Origin: a bacterium
GTDB lineage: Bacteria > Desulfobacterota > Binatia > DP-6
Assembly (NCBI GenBank): GCA_026129405.1
Contig: JAHCID010000003.1
Span: 601,691 to 665,690 of the forward strand
Direction of reading: 5' to 3'
Length of the DNA stretch: 64,000 nt
Below, in pieces: positions 45,081-54,991 of the stretch. The notes beneath the pieces were generated by a model. That model had not been told where the DNA came from. It did no database searches and saw only the letters and a list, made by a program, of their open reading frames with translations. Positions within the stretch are counted from its first letter, which is position 1, and each line of letters starts with the position of its first letter. The translations under genes were made by a program, and so were the position numbers.

Positions 45081-45752
45081 TCATTCGAGCCCTCGCGCGC
45101 GGGCCATGCCTACCATCTGCTCCACCACTGCACCCAGGTCCAGTCGGGTGGTGTCGAGCACGAGAGCGTCGGCCGCGGGGACGAGCGGGGACGCGGACCG
45201 GGTCGCGTCCCGCTGGTCCCGCTCGGTGATCTCGCGGGCGAGGAGCGCCTCGTCGACAACGTCGCCGCGGGCCCGCAGGTCGATCGCACGGCGCCGGGCC
45301 CGCTCGGTGGGGTCGGCAGTGAGATAGACCTTGAGCGGCGCGTCCGGGAACACGACCGTGCCGATATCGCGACCCTCCATCACCACCCGGCCACCCTTGC
45401 CCAGACGACGCTGCAGCGCCACCAGGCGCGTGCGCACCGCGGGGCGCGTCGACACCTTCGAGGCCAGCTCGCCGGCGTCGGGCCGCCGGATGGCCTGCGA
45501 GACGTCACGCCCGTCGACGACGAGCCGCGTACCGCCGTCCTCGAGCGCGAAGGTGAGGCCGTCGATCAGCGCCGCCAGCGCCGGCTCGTCGTCGAATGCG
45601 ATGCCGGCCTCGTGCGCCAGCACACCCACGGCCCGATACATCGCCCCCGTGTCGACGTAGCCGAAGCCCAGGCGGGTGGCGAGGCCACGGCTCGCGGTGC
45701 TCTTGCCCGCCCCCGCCGGGCCGTCCACGGCGACCACGCGGGGTGCGCTCAT
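45081..45752 (-). CDS. cmk: (d)CMP kinase
   Basis: 223 residues of the bacterial Cmk type. P-loop GPAGAGKST (residues 11-19), YVDTGAMYRAV, the inserted CMP-binding domain, GRDIGTVVFPDAPLKVYL and RDQRDATRS lid. Phosphorylates CMP and dCMP. aroA-cmk-rpsA is a conserved order; the ATG overlaps the aroA stop (ATGA). A second, archaeal-type CMP kinase lies at 57802. Confidence 0.96.
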   Translation of the reverse strand: MSAPRVVAVDGPAGAGKSTASRGLATRLGFGYVDTGAMYRAVGVLAHEAGIAFDDEPALAALIDGLTFALEDGGTRLVVDGRDVSQAIRRPDAGELASKVSTRPAVRTRLVALQRRLGKGGRVVMEGRDIGTVVFPDAPLKVYLTADPTERARRRAIDLRARGDVVDEALLAREITERDQRDATRSASPLVPAADALVLDTTRLDLGAVVEQMVGMARARGLE

Positions 45753-47050
45753 GCCGGCTCCACGACCGCGCCGAGCGCATGCAGGAGGTCGAAGAAGCCG
45801 GGGAACGAGACGTCCGCGCAGGCGGGATCGTCGATGACGAGGCCGCCCTCGGCACGCAGGGCCGCCACCGCGAAGGCCATGGCGATGCGGTGGTCGCCGC
45901 CGGTGACGATGCGCCCGCTGCGCAGTCGGCGGGCAGGATCGCCGTGCACCACGAGGCCGTCGGGCAGCGCTGTCACCGCCACGCCGAGCGGGCGCAGCTG
46001 CTCCAGGGCCGCGAGGCGATCGCTCTCCTTCACGCGCAGCTCGGCCGCACCCGTGAAGCGCGTCTCGCCGGTCGCGAAGGCGGCGGCCACGGCCAGGATC
46101 GGCAGCTCGTCGATGGCATCCGGAACCTCCTCGGGTGTCACCGCCGTCCCGCGCAGCGGGGCGTGGCGCACGACGAGGTCACCGATCGGTTCGCCTGCGA
46201 CGTCGCGCCCTCCTTCGACGGCGATCGACGCCCCCATGCGCCCGAGGATGCGAAACGCCCCGATGCGGGTCGGATTGACGTCCACCGCCTCCACCCGCAT
46301 CGCCGAGCCCGGCAGCAGCAGCGCCGCCACGGCCAGGAACGCCGCCGACGAGGGATCGCCCGGCAACGTCAGCGCGAGCGGCCGCAGCGTCTGCCCGCCC
46401 TCGACCGAGACGCCGTCGTCGTGCCGCGCGAGCCGTACGCCCTGGTGCGCCAGCATGCGCTCGGTGTGGTCGCGGCTCCGCAGCGGCTCGCGCACCCGCG
46501 TCGTGCCCCGGGCCCGCAGGCCGGCCAGCAGGACGGCCGACTTCACCTGCGCGCTCGCCACCGGCAGCGTGTAGTCGATGCCGGCGAGCGCACCGCCGCG
46601 CACCCGCAGCGGCGCGCGTCCCTCGGTGGTCTCGACGATGGCGCCCATCTGTCGCAGGGGCGCGGCGATGCGCTCCATCGGCCGGCGGCGCAGCGAGGCG
46701 TCGCCGTCGAGCACGACGAGGCCCGGCCCGCCGGCGACCAGCCCGGCGCCGAGACGCATCGTCGTGCCGGAGTTGCCGCAGTCGAGCGCGACCTCGCCCG
46801 TCGGTCCGAGCCCCAGGCCCGCCCCGACGAGGCGCACCGTGTCGCCGGTCCGCGTCGCCTGCGCGCCCAGACGCCGCACGGCGTCCAGCGTGGCGCAGAC
46901 GTCGGCCCCGCCCGGGAATCCCTCGATCACGCTCTCGCCCTCGGCGAGCGCGCCCAGTAGCAGCGAGCGATGGCAGATCGACTTGTCGCCGGGCACCCGG
47001 CACGAGCCGTCGAGCCGCCCGGCCGGCGGTCCCACCCGCAGCGGCCTCAT
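45749..47050 (-). CDS. aroA: 3-phosphoshikimate 1-carboxyvinyltransferase (EPSP synthase)
   Basis: 433 residues. VPGDKSICHRSLLLGALAEG, DCGNSGTTMRLGAGLVAG (the LxGNAGTxxR site), ASAQVKSAVLLAGL, PGDPSSAAFLAVAALLLPGS, RVKESDRLAAL and GGDHRIAMAFAVAAL are all in place. Shikimate pathway step before chorismate. In the first site NSGTTMR replaces NAGTAMR, the form seen in class II-like enzymes. ATGA overlaps at both ends. Confidence 0.96.
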   Translation of the reverse strand: MRPLRVGPPAGRLDGSCRVPGDKSICHRSLLLGALAEGESVIEGFPGGADVCATLDAVRRLGAQATRTGDTVRLVGAGLGLGPTGEVALDCGNSGTTMRLGAGLVAGGPGLVVLDGDASLRRRPMERIAAPLRQMGAIVETTEGRAPLRVRGGALAGIDYTLPVASAQVKSAVLLAGLRARGTTRVREPLRSRDHTERMLAHQGVRLARHDDGVSVEGGQTLRPLALTLPGDPSSAAFLAVAALLLPGSAMRVEAVDVNPTRIGAFRILGRMGASIAVEGGRDVAGEPIGDLVVRHAPLRGTAVTPEEVPDAIDELPILAVAAAFATGETRFTGAAELRVKESDRLAALEQLRPLGVAVTALPDGLVVHGDPARRLRSGRIVTGGDHRIAMAFAVAALRAEGGLVIDDPACADVSFPGFFDLLHALGAVVEPA

Positions 47051-47934
47051 GCGCCACCTCCCCCGAGCCCGCGGCGGGCGCGCGCGGCGACGGCCAGTGC
47101 CGCCTCGAGCCCCGCCGCGTCGCCCTGCGCCACGCAGCGCTCGATGCGCGCCAACGCGGCGCGGAACTCGGCCAGGCCTGCACACACGGCCGCGGCGTTC
47201 GCCAGCGCGATGTCGCGCCAGAGCTCGGCCGGGCTCGCCGCGATGCGGGTCGTGTCGCGGAAGCCCGCGCCCGCCCAGGCGAGCAGCTCGTCCGCCGGCA
47301 CGGCTCCCTCGGTGGCTGCGAGCACGAGGGCGTAGGCGACGAGATGCGGCACGTGCGACACGCGCGCGAGGATGGCGTCGTGGCGGCCGGCGTCCATCTC
47401 GGTGACGCGGGCGCCGACGCCCTCCCACAGCGCGCGCACGCGCGCCAGCGCCCCGGGGTCGGTCGCCGCCGTCGGCGTCAGGATGCACGGCCGGCCCCGG
47501 TAGAGATCCGCCCGCGCTGCGCCGGCACCCGAGGTCTCGCTGCCGGCGATGGGATGCGCGCCGACGACGAGCGCCGGCGACGTCCACGCCGCCTCCAGGG
47601 CCGCGACGAGGCCGGCCTTCGTGCTCCCCGCGTCGGTGAGGATCGCGTCGGGCCGCGCATGCGGCCGCAGCTCGGCGGCGAGCGCCGCGCACGCGCCGAC
47701 CGGCGCCGCGAGCAGGAAGACGTCGGCGTCGCGCGCCGCGTCCGCGGCGTCGATCGCGATGCGGTCGATGATCCCCCGCCGCAGCGCCTCCTCGAGGTTG
47801 CGCCGCGTACGCCCGATCCCGACGATCTCGCCCACGAGGTCCGCCGCCCGCGCCGCGAGCGCGAACGAGCCGCCGATGAGCCCCACGCCCGCGACCACGA
47901 GCCGCGGGAGGCGCGCGCTGCCGCCCGCCGTCAT
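47047..47934 (-). CDS. tyrA: Prephenate dehydrogenase
   Basis: 295 residues. NAD-binding GVGLIGGSFALAAR (about 16-29), LTDAGSTKAGLV, GAHPIAGSETSGAGAA with the catalytic His, and HDAILARVSHVPHLVAYAL. It converts prephenate to hydroxyphenylpyruvate. No ACT domain, so no built-in tyrosine feedback domain. Overlaps hisC and aroA by ATGA. Confidence 0.94.
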   Translation of the reverse strand: MTAGGSARLPRLVVAGVGLIGGSFALAARAADLVGEIVGIGRTRRNLEEALRRGIIDRIAIDAADAARDADVFLLAAPVGACAALAAELRPHARPDAILTDAGSTKAGLVAALEAAWTSPALVVGAHPIAGSETSGAGAARADLYRGRPCILTPTAATDPGALARVRALWEGVGARVTEMDAGRHDAILARVSHVPHLVAYALVLAATEGAVPADELLAWAGAGFRDTTRIAASPAELWRDIALANAAAVCAGLAEFRAALARIERCVAQGDAAGLEAALAVAARARRGLGGGGA

Positions 47935-49034
47935 CGCCCGCCGCGGAGGACCGCTTCCAGCGCCTCGACGAAGCGCTGGTTCTCCTCCGGCAGCCCGATC
48001 GTGACGCGCAGGTGCTCGGGAAAGCCGTAGCCGTCCATGGGTCGGGTGATCACCCCGCGGCGGAGGAGCGCGTCGTACACGCCCATGCCCTGCCCCACGC
48101 GGACGAGGATGAAGTTGGCGACGCTCGGCACCCACTGGACGTCGAGGCGGCGGAACGCCTCGGTGAGGAACGCCATGCCCTCGCGGTTCACCTGCAGCGT
48201 ACGCTCGACGTGCGCGACGTCGGCGAGCGCCGCCTCCGCGGCGACCAGTGCGAGGGCGTTCACGTTGAACGGCTGGCGCACGCGCTGGATCGCCTCGATG
48301 ACGGCCCCCGGCGCCACCGCATAGCCGATCCGCAGCCCCGCGAGCCCATACAGCTTCGAGAACGTGCGCAGCGTGATGACCGGCACCTCGCCGCCGCGCG
48401 AGCCGATCGTGTCCGGGTAGTCCGGATCCTCGACGTAGTCGGCGTAGGCGTCGTCGGCCACGACCAGCAGCTGGCGCGCCGGGAGCGCGCGCAGGAACGC
48501 CTGCCACTGCGCCCGCGTCACCATGGTGCCGGTCGGGTTGTTCGGGTTGGCCACGAAGACGAGGCGCGTGCGCGGCGTCACGGCCTCGGCCATGGCCTCG
48601 AGGTCGTGGGTGAAGCGTCGCAGCGGCACCATGCGCGGCACGCCCGCCGCCGACTGCACGATCATGCGGTAGATGACGAAGGCGCCGTCGGCGATGACGG
48701 CCTCGTCGCGCGGCCGCAGGAAGGTGCGGATCACGAGCTCGATGATCTCGTTCGAGCCGTTGCCGACGAGAATGTCGTCGGGCGACACGCCGTGCCGCTC
48801 CGCCAGCCTGCGGCTCAGGTAGAACGCCGAGCCGTCCGGATACAGGTGCAGGCGCGGCAGCGCGTCCGCCACCGCGGCGATCGCCTTCGGCGACGGCCCG
48901 AGCGGATTCTCGTTCGACGCGAGCTTGATCGAATCGCGGATGCCGAGCTCGCGCTCGACCTCCTCGATCGGCTTGCCGGGCGGATACGGCGTGAGGGTCC
49001 GAATCCACTCGGGCACCAGATGACGTACGTCCAT
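47931..49034 (-). CDS. hisC: HisC-family aminotransferase (aromatic/histidinol-phosphate)
   Basis: 367-residue class II-type PLP aminotransferase. KLASNENPLGPSPKA, VGNGSNEIIELVIRTFL, VFVANPNNPTGTMV, and the PLP lysine in TLRTFSKLYGLAGLRIGY. Position in pheA-hisC-tyrA-aroA suggests transamination of prephenate-derived acids, although HisC activity on histidinol phosphate is equally possible and hisG is in the same window. Confidence 0.92.
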   Translation of the reverse strand: MDVRHLVPEWIRTLTPYPPGKPIEEVERELGIRDSIKLASNENPLGPSPKAIAAVADALPRLHLYPDGSAFYLSRRLAERHGVSPDDILVGNGSNEIIELVIRTFLRPRDEAVIADGAFVIYRMIVQSAAGVPRMVPLRRFTHDLEAMAEAVTPRTRLVFVANPNNPTGTMVTRAQWQAFLRALPARQLLVVADDAYADYVEDPDYPDTIGSRGGEVPVITLRTFSKLYGLAGLRIGYAVAPGAVIEAIQRVRQPFNVNALALVAAEAALADVAHVERTLQVNREGMAFLTEAFRRLDVQWVPSVANFILVRVGQGMGVYDALLRRGVITRPMDGYGFPEHLRVTIGLPEENQRFVEALEAVLRGGR

Positions 49035-50128
49035 CAGGGCTCCGGATCCGGGGCGGCTGGATACGAGCCGAGCACCTTCTGGCGCAGCGCCCGTCCCTCG
49101 ACCGCGGCCAGCGCGCGAGCGACGCGCGCGTCCTGACGATGCCCCTTCAGGTCGAGGAAGAAGTAGTACTCCCACGGCCGCTCCCGCAGCGGCCTGGATT
49201 CGATCTTGAGGAGATCGACGCGATGGGTGGCGAACGGGCGCAGCAGCTTCGCCAGCACGCCGATCTCGTCGCGCACGCTGACGACGATCGACGTGCGGTC
49301 GTCGCCGCTCGGCGCGTCGGCGTCGCCGCGCCCGAGGACCACGAAGCGGGTGACGTTGCCGGCCTCGTCCTGGATGCGCTCCGCGAGCACCGAGAGCTTG
49401 TAGGCGTCCGCCGCCACCGCCGCCGCGATCGCCGCGGTGCCGGGCTCGGCTGCGGCGCGTGCGGCCGCACGCGCGTTGCTGGCTTCCTCGCCCAGCGCGA
49501 CGTTCGGCAGATGCGTCGCGAGCCAGCGGCGGCACTGCGCGAGCGCCTGCGGATGCGCGCCGACGCGCTGCACGTCGGCGAGCGTCGTGCCCGGGCGCGC
49601 GAGCAGGCAGTGCTGGATCGACAGCTTCACCTCGGCGCAGATCTGGAGCGGCGACTCGGCGAGCAGGTCGAGCGTGTGCGCCACCATGCCCTCGGTCGAG
49701 TTCTCGACCGGCACCACGCCGAGGTGGGCGCGGCCGTGCTCGACGTCGGCGAAGACCTCGGCGATCGTCGGCGCGGCGACATACTCCGCGGAGGCACCGA
49801 AGTGGCGCTGTGCCGCGAGGTGCGCCCAGGTGGCCGCAGGCCCGAGGTAGCCGATGCGCAGCCGCTGCTCCATGCCGCGCGACGCCGAGATGATCTCCCC
49901 GAAGATCGCGCGCACCGCGGCGGGCGGCAGCGGCCCGCCGTTCACACGGCCGAGTCGAGCCAGGACCCGCGCCTCACGCGACGGCACGTACACCGGCGCC
50001 TGCGTGCGGGCCTTGTGCTCCGCGACGGCCAGCGCCGCGCGCGCACGACGGTTCAGCAGCGCGAGGATCTGGTCGTCGATGCGGTCGATCTGCCGCCGGA
50101 GCGCTGCAATCGAAGCGGGGCGGGCCAT
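49034..50128 (-). CDS. pheA: Bifunctional chorismate mutase/prephenate dehydratase (P-protein)
   Basis: 364 residues. AroQ mutase helices at about 5-85 (LRRQIDRIDDQILALLNRRA, SREARVLARL). The dehydratase from about 90 has GYLGPAATWAHLAA, VVPVENSTEGMVAHTLDLL and a TRFVVL block (the TRF motif). The ACT domain at about 278-355 (KIESRPLRERPWEYYFFLDL) binds phenylalanine. Stop shares one base with the hisC start (TGATG). Confidence 0.95.
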   Translation of the reverse strand: MARPASIAALRRQIDRIDDQILALLNRRARAALAVAEHKARTQAPVYVPSREARVLARLGRVNGGPLPPAAVRAIFGEIISASRGMEQRLRIGYLGPAATWAHLAAQRHFGASAEYVAAPTIAEVFADVEHGRAHLGVVPVENSTEGMVAHTLDLLAESPLQICAEVKLSIQHCLLARPGTTLADVQRVGAHPQALAQCRRWLATHLPNVALGEEASNARAAARAAAEPGTAAIAAAVAADAYKLSVLAERIQDEAGNVTRFVVLGRGDADAPSGDDRTSIVVSVRDEIGVLAKLLRPFATHRVDLLKIESRPLRERPWEYYFFLDLKGHRQDARVARALAAVEGRALRQKVLGSYPAAPDPEP

Positions 50129-50145
50129 GGCGGCTGGCCTGGGCT

Positions 50146-51108
50146 CTAGCGCGGGCCCTGTACGTTTGCAACGCGCGGGCGGCGCCCCGTCGCGAGGAAG
50201 GCCGCCGCCTCGTCGAGCAGCTGCGCGGCCTGGGTGTCCGGATCGCGCCACACGACGTCGGGCTCGGCGCGGAACCACGTCCGCTGCCGGCGCGCGAAGC
50301 GGGTCGTCGCCCGCACGATCGCCGCGGCGACCTCGGCCCGCGACAGCGTCCCGTCGACGTGCGCCCGCACCTCGCGATAGCCGACCGCGTTCCACGCCGG
50401 CGCCGCATCCGGCACGCCGCGCGCCCGTAGCGCCGCCACCTCTTCGACGAACCCCGTCGCCAGCATCGCCTGCGTCCGGGCGGCGACGCGCGCGGCGAGG
50501 ACCGGCGGTGCGACCGCGAGCCCGAGGACGAGCATGTCGTACGGCGCCTCGGCGAAGCGGTGGGCGTCCTGCCAGGCCGAGAGCCGCCGGCCGCTCGCGA
50601 ACGCGACCTCGAGCCCACGCTCGCAGCGCACCGGGTCGTGCGGGTGCACGCGCGCGGCCAGCGGCGGATCGACCACGGCCAGCATGCGGTGCAGCGCCGG
50701 TACCCCCGCGCGCGCCGCGATGGCGCGCAGCGCGGCGCGGACGTGCGGCGCCCGCGGCGGTGCGGGGCAGAGCCCCCGGCAGACCACGCGCACCCACAGT
50801 CCCGTGCCGCCGGCGACCACGGGCGCCCGCCCGCGCGCGACGACGTCCGCGATCGCGGCGTCGGCGAGCGCGCGGAAGCGCGCCACGTCGAAGGTCTCCG
50901 TCGGCTCGACCAGGTCGAGCCCGTGGTGCGGCACGCGGGCGCGCTCGGCGGGCGTCGGCTTCGCCGTGCCCACGTCGAGCCCGCGGTACACCTGGCGCGA
51001 GTCCGCCGACACCACCTCGAGCGGAATCGCGGCGCCGAGCGCGAGCGCCAGCCCCGTCTTGCCGCTCGCGGTCGGGCCGACGATGCAGACGACCCGCGGA
51101 CGGCTCAT
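50146..51108 (-). CDS. miaA: tRNA dimethylallyltransferase MiaA
   Basis: 320 residues. P-loop GPTASGKTGLALALG (11-25), SADSRQVYRGLDVGTAKP, HHGLDLVEPTE and VVAGGTGLWV. It prenylates A37 of tRNAs reading UNN codons. miaA after mutL is widespread; the ATG overlaps the mutL stop (ATGA). Confidence 0.95.
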   Translation of the reverse strand: MSRPRVVCIVGPTASGKTGLALALGAAIPLEVVSADSRQVYRGLDVGTAKPTPAERARVPHHGLDLVEPTETFDVARFRALADAAIADVVARGRAPVVAGGTGLWVRVVCRGLCPAPPRAPHVRAALRAIAARAGVPALHRMLAVVDPPLAARVHPHDPVRCERGLEVAFASGRRLSAWQDAHRFAEAPYDMLVLGLAVAPPVLAARVAARTQAMLATGFVEEVAALRARGVPDAAPAWNAVGYREVRAHVDGTLSRAEVAAAIVRATTRFARRQRTWFRAEPDVVWRDPDTQAAQLLDEAAAFLATGRRPRVANVQGPR

Positions 51109-52922
51109 CGTCCGAAGAGGCTCTCGACCTGGACCCGCGTCAGCTCGACTGCGACCGGGCGGCCGTGCGGACAATGTGCGTTGACGTCGACGGTGTCCAT
51201 CGCCTCGAGCAGCGCGCGCACCTGACCCGGCGCCAGCCCCTGCCCGACGCGCACGGCGCTGTGGCAGGCGAGCGTCGCGAGCACGCCGTCGAGCGCGCGC
51301 GCTGCCGCGCCGCTCGCACCCTCCGACGCCAGCTCGTCCGCGATCGCGCGCACCAGCGTACCCACGTCCTTGCCGCGCAGCAGCCGCGGAATGGTGCGCA
51401 GGAGGAAGGTGTCGGCGCCGAAGGGCTCGCCCTCCATGCCCGCGGCGGCGAGCACCGCCTGGTGCTCGCCCAGGAGCGCCACCTGGAGGCGCGGCAAGGT
51501 CACCGTCTCCGGGACGAGCAGCGGGTCGCGCTCGACGTTGCCCGCGGCGTGCTGCCGGCGCAGGCGCTCGAAGCGGACGCGCTCGTGCGCGGCGTGCTGG
51601 TCGATCAGCACGACCCGCCCGCGGCCTTCGCACAGCAGGTAGCCCTCGAACACCTGGCCGACGAAGCGCAGCGCGGCGAAGCCCTCGGGGGCGGCCTGCC
51701 ACAGCGTGCCCTGCCCGCCTGCCGTCGACAGGGCGGCGGGCGCGGGCCGCGTCCACGGCGACGCCGTGGCGCTCGGCGCCGCGGGCGCGGCGACGCCGAC
51801 GTCGGCGGGCTCGACGGTGACCGGCGGCGGCGCGGGCACGTATGCCGGCGCGACCTCGCGCGCCGTCGCCGCGGCGACGACATCGACCGTCGCGCCCTCC
51901 TTCAGCGCGGTCGTGAGCGCGCTGCGCAGGGACGACACCACGAGCTGGTGCACGAGCGCGGGGCGGCGGAAGCGCACCTCGAGCTTCGCCGGGTGTACGT
52001 TGACGTCGCACTCGCCCGGCGGCGTCGCCACGAACACCATGGCGACCGGGTAGCGGCCCCGCATGAGCAACGACTCGTAGCCGTCGAGCACGGCGCGCAG
52101 GAGCAGGCGGTCGCGCACCCAGCGGCGCGCGACGCCGCGCTCCGTCCCGCCCGCCAGCGCGACGAAGGTCCACACGAGACGCGCCGTCGCCAGCGACTCG
52201 CGCGGCGACGCGAGGAACGCGCGCACGGCGACGCCCTCGCGGATCCCCTCCGCCTCGACCATCCCGGCGGCGCGCTCCGCGCCCAGCACCTGCGCCAGGC
52301 GCTGGCGCAGCGTCTGCACGGGCGGGTAGGCGACCACCTCACGGCCGTCGTGCTCCAGCCGGAAGCCCGTCGTCGGGCATGCGACCGCGAGCCGCGTCAG
52401 CAGATCGACGACGTGCCCGACCTCGGTCGCCGCCGTGCGCAGGAACTTGCGGCGGGCGGGCGTCGCCGCGAAGAGGTCGTGGACCTCGACCGTCGTCCCC
52501 GGCGCCGCGCCCGTGGGGCCGGCGAGGCGCGCGCCGTGGCCGTCCGCCTCGACGACGATCGCCGCCGCCTCGCTCGCGGGCCGCGTGACGAGCCGCACGC
52601 GCCCCGCCGAGGCGATGCTCGGCAGCGCCTCGCCGCGGAAGCCCAGGGTCGGCACGCCGGGGAGATCCTCGGCGCGCGTCAGCTTGCTGGTGGCGTGACG
52701 CGAGAAGGCGAGCACCGCGTCGTCGGGCAGCATGCCCTCGCCGTCGTCGCGCACGACGATGCGATCGACGCCGCCCTGGCGCAGCGACACGTCGACGCGG
52801 GTCGCGCCGGCGTCGAGCGCGTTCTCGACCAGCTCCTTCACGACCGACGCGGGCCGCTCGACGACCTCGCCCGCGGCGATCTGCCCCTGCACGACCGGGG
52901 GCAGGACGGCGATCTTTCCCAC
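51105..52922 (-). CDS. mutL: DNA mismatch repair protein MutL (endonuclease type)
   Basis: 605 residues. The GHKL ATPase has IAAGEVVERPASVVKELVENALDAGA, DDGEGM, RHATSKL and GFRGEALPSIASA. A Pro/Ala-rich linker spans about 325-400. The C-terminal dimer domain has DQHAAHERVRFE, which fits the endonuclease motif DQHAx2Ex4E, plus ACHSAVR and CPHGRP. So this MutL should nick DNA itself, consistent with no MutH seen. Downstream of pgi by nine bases. Confidence 0.95.
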   Translation of the reverse strand: MGKIAVLPPVVQGQIAAGEVVERPASVVKELVENALDAGATRVDVSLRQGGVDRIVVRDDGEGMLPDDAVLAFSRHATSKLTRAEDLPGVPTLGFRGEALPSIASAGRVRLVTRPASEAAAIVVEADGHGARLAGPTGAAPGTTVEVHDLFAATPARRKFLRTAATEVGHVVDLLTRLAVACPTTGFRLEHDGREVVAYPPVQTLRQRLAQVLGAERAAGMVEAEGIREGVAVRAFLASPRESLATARLVWTFVALAGGTERGVARRWVRDRLLLRAVLDGYESLLMRGRYPVAMVFVATPPGECDVNVHPAKLEVRFRRPALVHQLVVSSLRSALTTALKEGATVDVVAAATAREVAPAYVPAPPPVTVEPADVGVAAPAAPSATASPWTRPAPAALSTAGGQGTLWQAAPEGFAALRFVGQVFEGYLLCEGRGRVVLIDQHAAHERVRFERLRRQHAAGNVERDPLLVPETVTLPRLQVALLGEHQAVLAAAGMEGEPFGADTFLLRTIPRLLRGKDVGTLVRAIADELASEGASGAAARALDGVLATLACHSAVRVGQGLAPGQVRALLEAMDTVDVNAHCPHGRPVAVELTRVQVESLFGR

Positions 52923-52931
52923 GCTACCGCC

Positions 52932-54347
52932 TCAGAGTATCCAGCGGGGATCGCGCACGGCCGCCCAGCGCTCGACCTCGGCGCGCCGGTCCTCGAACCC
53001 TGGGCGTCCCATGAGCCCGAACGTGTATTGCTTGCCTTCTTCGATGGCGGGCGCCCCGAAGGGATCGATGCCCGCGAGCAACGCGGTCGCGACCGTCGTC
53101 CATTCGAGGAGCCCGAGCAGCTGTCCGACCGTGAATGCGCTCACCTCGGGCAGCACGAGCGCGGCGCTCGGCCGCCCGCGGCGTGCGAGCGCCGCCTCGG
53201 TGGCGCGCTGCTCGCCGTTCAGCATCGTGCCGAGGGCGTTGCCGCCGAGGCACCCGACCTCCTCGATGTCCTGGTACGCGGCGGGGATGTCGAGCGTCTC
53301 GCCGTGGTCTTCGACGCGCAGGAAGAGGACGACCTTGTCGCGCGGCCCCTCGACGTAGAGCTGCATCTGCGAATGCTGGTCGGCGCTGCCGCGTGCCCGC
53401 AGCGGCGTCGAGGCGAAGGTCGCGTCGCGACCGTCGGCGCCCTGCGCTTTGCCGAGGCTCTCGCCCCAGAGCTGGCAGAACCAGTCGCCGGCGACGGCGA
53501 GACGCTCGGCGTAGCTCATCAGCACCACGATGCGCTTCTCGTGGCGCGTGGCCAGCAGCCACAGCGCGCCGGCCAGCGCCAGCGCCGGCACCGTCAGCGG
53601 ATCCTCGACCGCCTGCTGCCGCTCGTCGACCCACGCGGCGCCGGCGAGCAGCTCGTCGACGTCGATGCCCGCGAGCGCGGCCGGCAGCAGGCCGGCGGCC
53701 GTCAGGACGGAGAAGCGGCCGTCGACGTCGGGCACCGCCGGCAGCGCCGCGAAGCCCTCGTCGTTGACGATCTGGCGCAGCGAGCCGTGCGCCGGATGCG
53801 TCACCACGAGCAGGTGGCGCTTGTAGTCGACGGCGCCCATCTCGCGCAGCAGCCGATCGCGCACGATGAGGAACCGCGCCATCGTCTCGGCGGTGTCGCC
53901 GGACTTGCTGACCACGACGAACAGCGTGCGTGCGAGATCGAGCGGCTCGAGCAGGCGCGCGAAGGCCCACGGATCGATCGTGTCGGAAACGAGGCAGCGC
54001 AGCCCGTCGCGGCGCCCGCGGCCGAGCGCGTGCAGCAGCGCGTGCGTGCCGAGCGCGGAGCCGCCGATGCCGAGCACGACGCAGGTGTCGAACTCCGTGC
54101 GCGCCGCGTCCGCGGCGGCACGGACCGCCGCGAGATCGGCGCTGCGCGACGGCAGATCCGCGAACGGCAGCGCGCCCGCGGCACGCCGCTCGGCGAGCGT
54201 CCGGCGGACGCGCGCCAGCTCCGGCGCGAGCGCCGTCAGCTCCTCCGCCGTCACCCCATCCGCCCCGGTCGTCGCGGCGAGCAGGCCATTCAGGTCGATG
54301 CGAACCGTCATGGCCTCGCGCCAGCGACGGCGCCGCTGATTCGGCAT
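52932..54347 (-). CDS. pgi: Glucose-6-phosphate isomerase
   Basis: 471 residues (459 if the ATG at 54311 is used). [34 protein letters not shown], the catalytic block [10 protein letters not shown] and [17 protein letters not shown] are hallmarks. A second sugar-binding Lys lies in [10 protein letters not shown]. This is the shorter bacterial Pgi type. The ATG at 54347 lies eight bases after a promoter-like element, suggesting a leaderless mRNA. Head of the pgi-mutL-miaA-pheA...ihfB run. Confidence 0.93.
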   Translation of the reverse strand: MPNQRRRRWREAMTVRIDLNGLLAATTGADGVTAEELTALAPELARVRRTLAERRAAGALPFADLPSRSADLAAVRAAADAARTEFDTCVVLGIGGSALGTHALLHALGRGRRDGLRCLVSDTIDPWAFARLLEPLDLARTLFVVVSKSGDTAETMARFLIVRDRLLREMGAVDYKRHLLVVTHPAHGSLRQIVNDEGFAALPAVPDVDGRFSVLTAAGLLPAALAGIDVDELLAGAAWVDERQQAVEDPLTVPALALAGALWLLATRHEKRIVVLMSYAERLAVAGDWFCQLWGESLGKAQGADGRDATFASTPLRARGSADQHSQMQLYVEGPRDKVVLFLRVEDHGETLDIPAAYQDIEEVGCLGGNALGTMLNGEQRATEAALARRGRPSAALVLPEVSAFTVGQLLGLLEWTTVATALLAGIDPFGAPAIEEGKQYTFGLMGRPGFEDRRAEVERWAAVRDPRWIL

Positions 54348-54355
54348 CGGGGCAG

Positions 54356-54384
54356 CCTGTATGCCCCCGGGGGGGAGGGGTCAA
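54356..54384 (-). promoter_or_regulatory. Promoter-like element before pgi, leaderless arrangement
   Basis: Minus strand TTGACC (54379-54384), a 17-base spacer (with an 8-C run) and TACAGG (54356-54361), eight bases before ATG 54347. Confidence 0.45.
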
Positions 54385-54432
54385 GGCAAACCCCGCCCCG
54401 CATGCGGTGGCGGGGCGCGCGCGACGCACGCT

Positions 54433-54930
54433 ATGGTCGGCGGCGCGGTGACGATTCCGAAGCTCGCGTCCGATGCCGCGGCGCTGCGCGCCGCCCTCGC
54501 CCCGCGGCGCGCCGCCGGCGCGCGTGTCGTCTTCACGAACGGCTGCTTCGACCTGCTCCACCCGGGGCACGTGCGCTATCTCGCCGCGGCGCGCGCGCTC
54601 GGCGACGTCCTCGTCGTCGGCCTGAACGACGACGCCTCGGTACGACGGCTGAAGGGCAGCGGCCGCCCCATCCTCTCGGCCGCCGAGCGTGCCGAGGTGC
54701 TGGCCGGCCTCGCCGCCGTCGACCACGTGATCGTCTTCGCCGCGGACACCCCGCTCGCCCTGATCGCCGCCCTCGCGCCGGACGTGCTCGTGAAGGGCGC
54801 CGACTGGGCTCTCGAAGACATCGTCGGCCGCGCCGAGGTCGAGGCCGCCGGAGGCCGGGTCGAGCGGGTCACGGTCGTACCGGGGGTCTCGACCAGCGAG
54901 CTGCTCCGCCGCATCCGCGCGGGGGCCTGA
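54433..54930 (+). CDS. rfaE2: D-glycero-beta-D-manno-heptose 1-phosphate adenylyltransferase (HldE C-domain type)
   Basis: 165 residues (160 from the GTG at 54448, which may be the true start since TATGGT at 54432 looks like a -10). Cytidylyltransferase fold: [19 protein letters not shown] with the HxGH motif, [14 protein letters not shown], and the ISTSELL-like VSTSELL end. It activates heptose for LPS inner core. The kinase half is a separate gene at 59272, so HldE is split here. Confidence 0.93.
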   Translation: MVGGAVTIPKLASDAAALRAALAPRRAAGARVVFTNGCFDLLHPGHVRYLAAARALGDVLVVGLNDDASVRRLKGSGRPILSAAERAEVLAGLAAVDHVIVFAADTPLALIAALAPDVLVKGADWALEDIVGRAEVEAAGGRVERVTVVPGVSTSELLRRIRAGA

Positions 54931-54952
54931 GCGCCGGCGCGGCCGGGCGGAT

Positions 54953-54981
54953 TTGCCAGCCCGGGAGGCCCGTGCTACCTC
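54953..54981 (+). promoter_or_regulatory. Promoter-like element before rpmB, leaderless arrangement
   Basis: TTGCCA (54953-54958), a 17-base spacer and TACCTC (54976-54981), ten bases before the rpmB ATG. The -10 region GTGCTACCT is the same string as upstream of the secreted paralogs. Confidence 0.4.
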
Positions 54982-54991
54982 CCGACCCCCT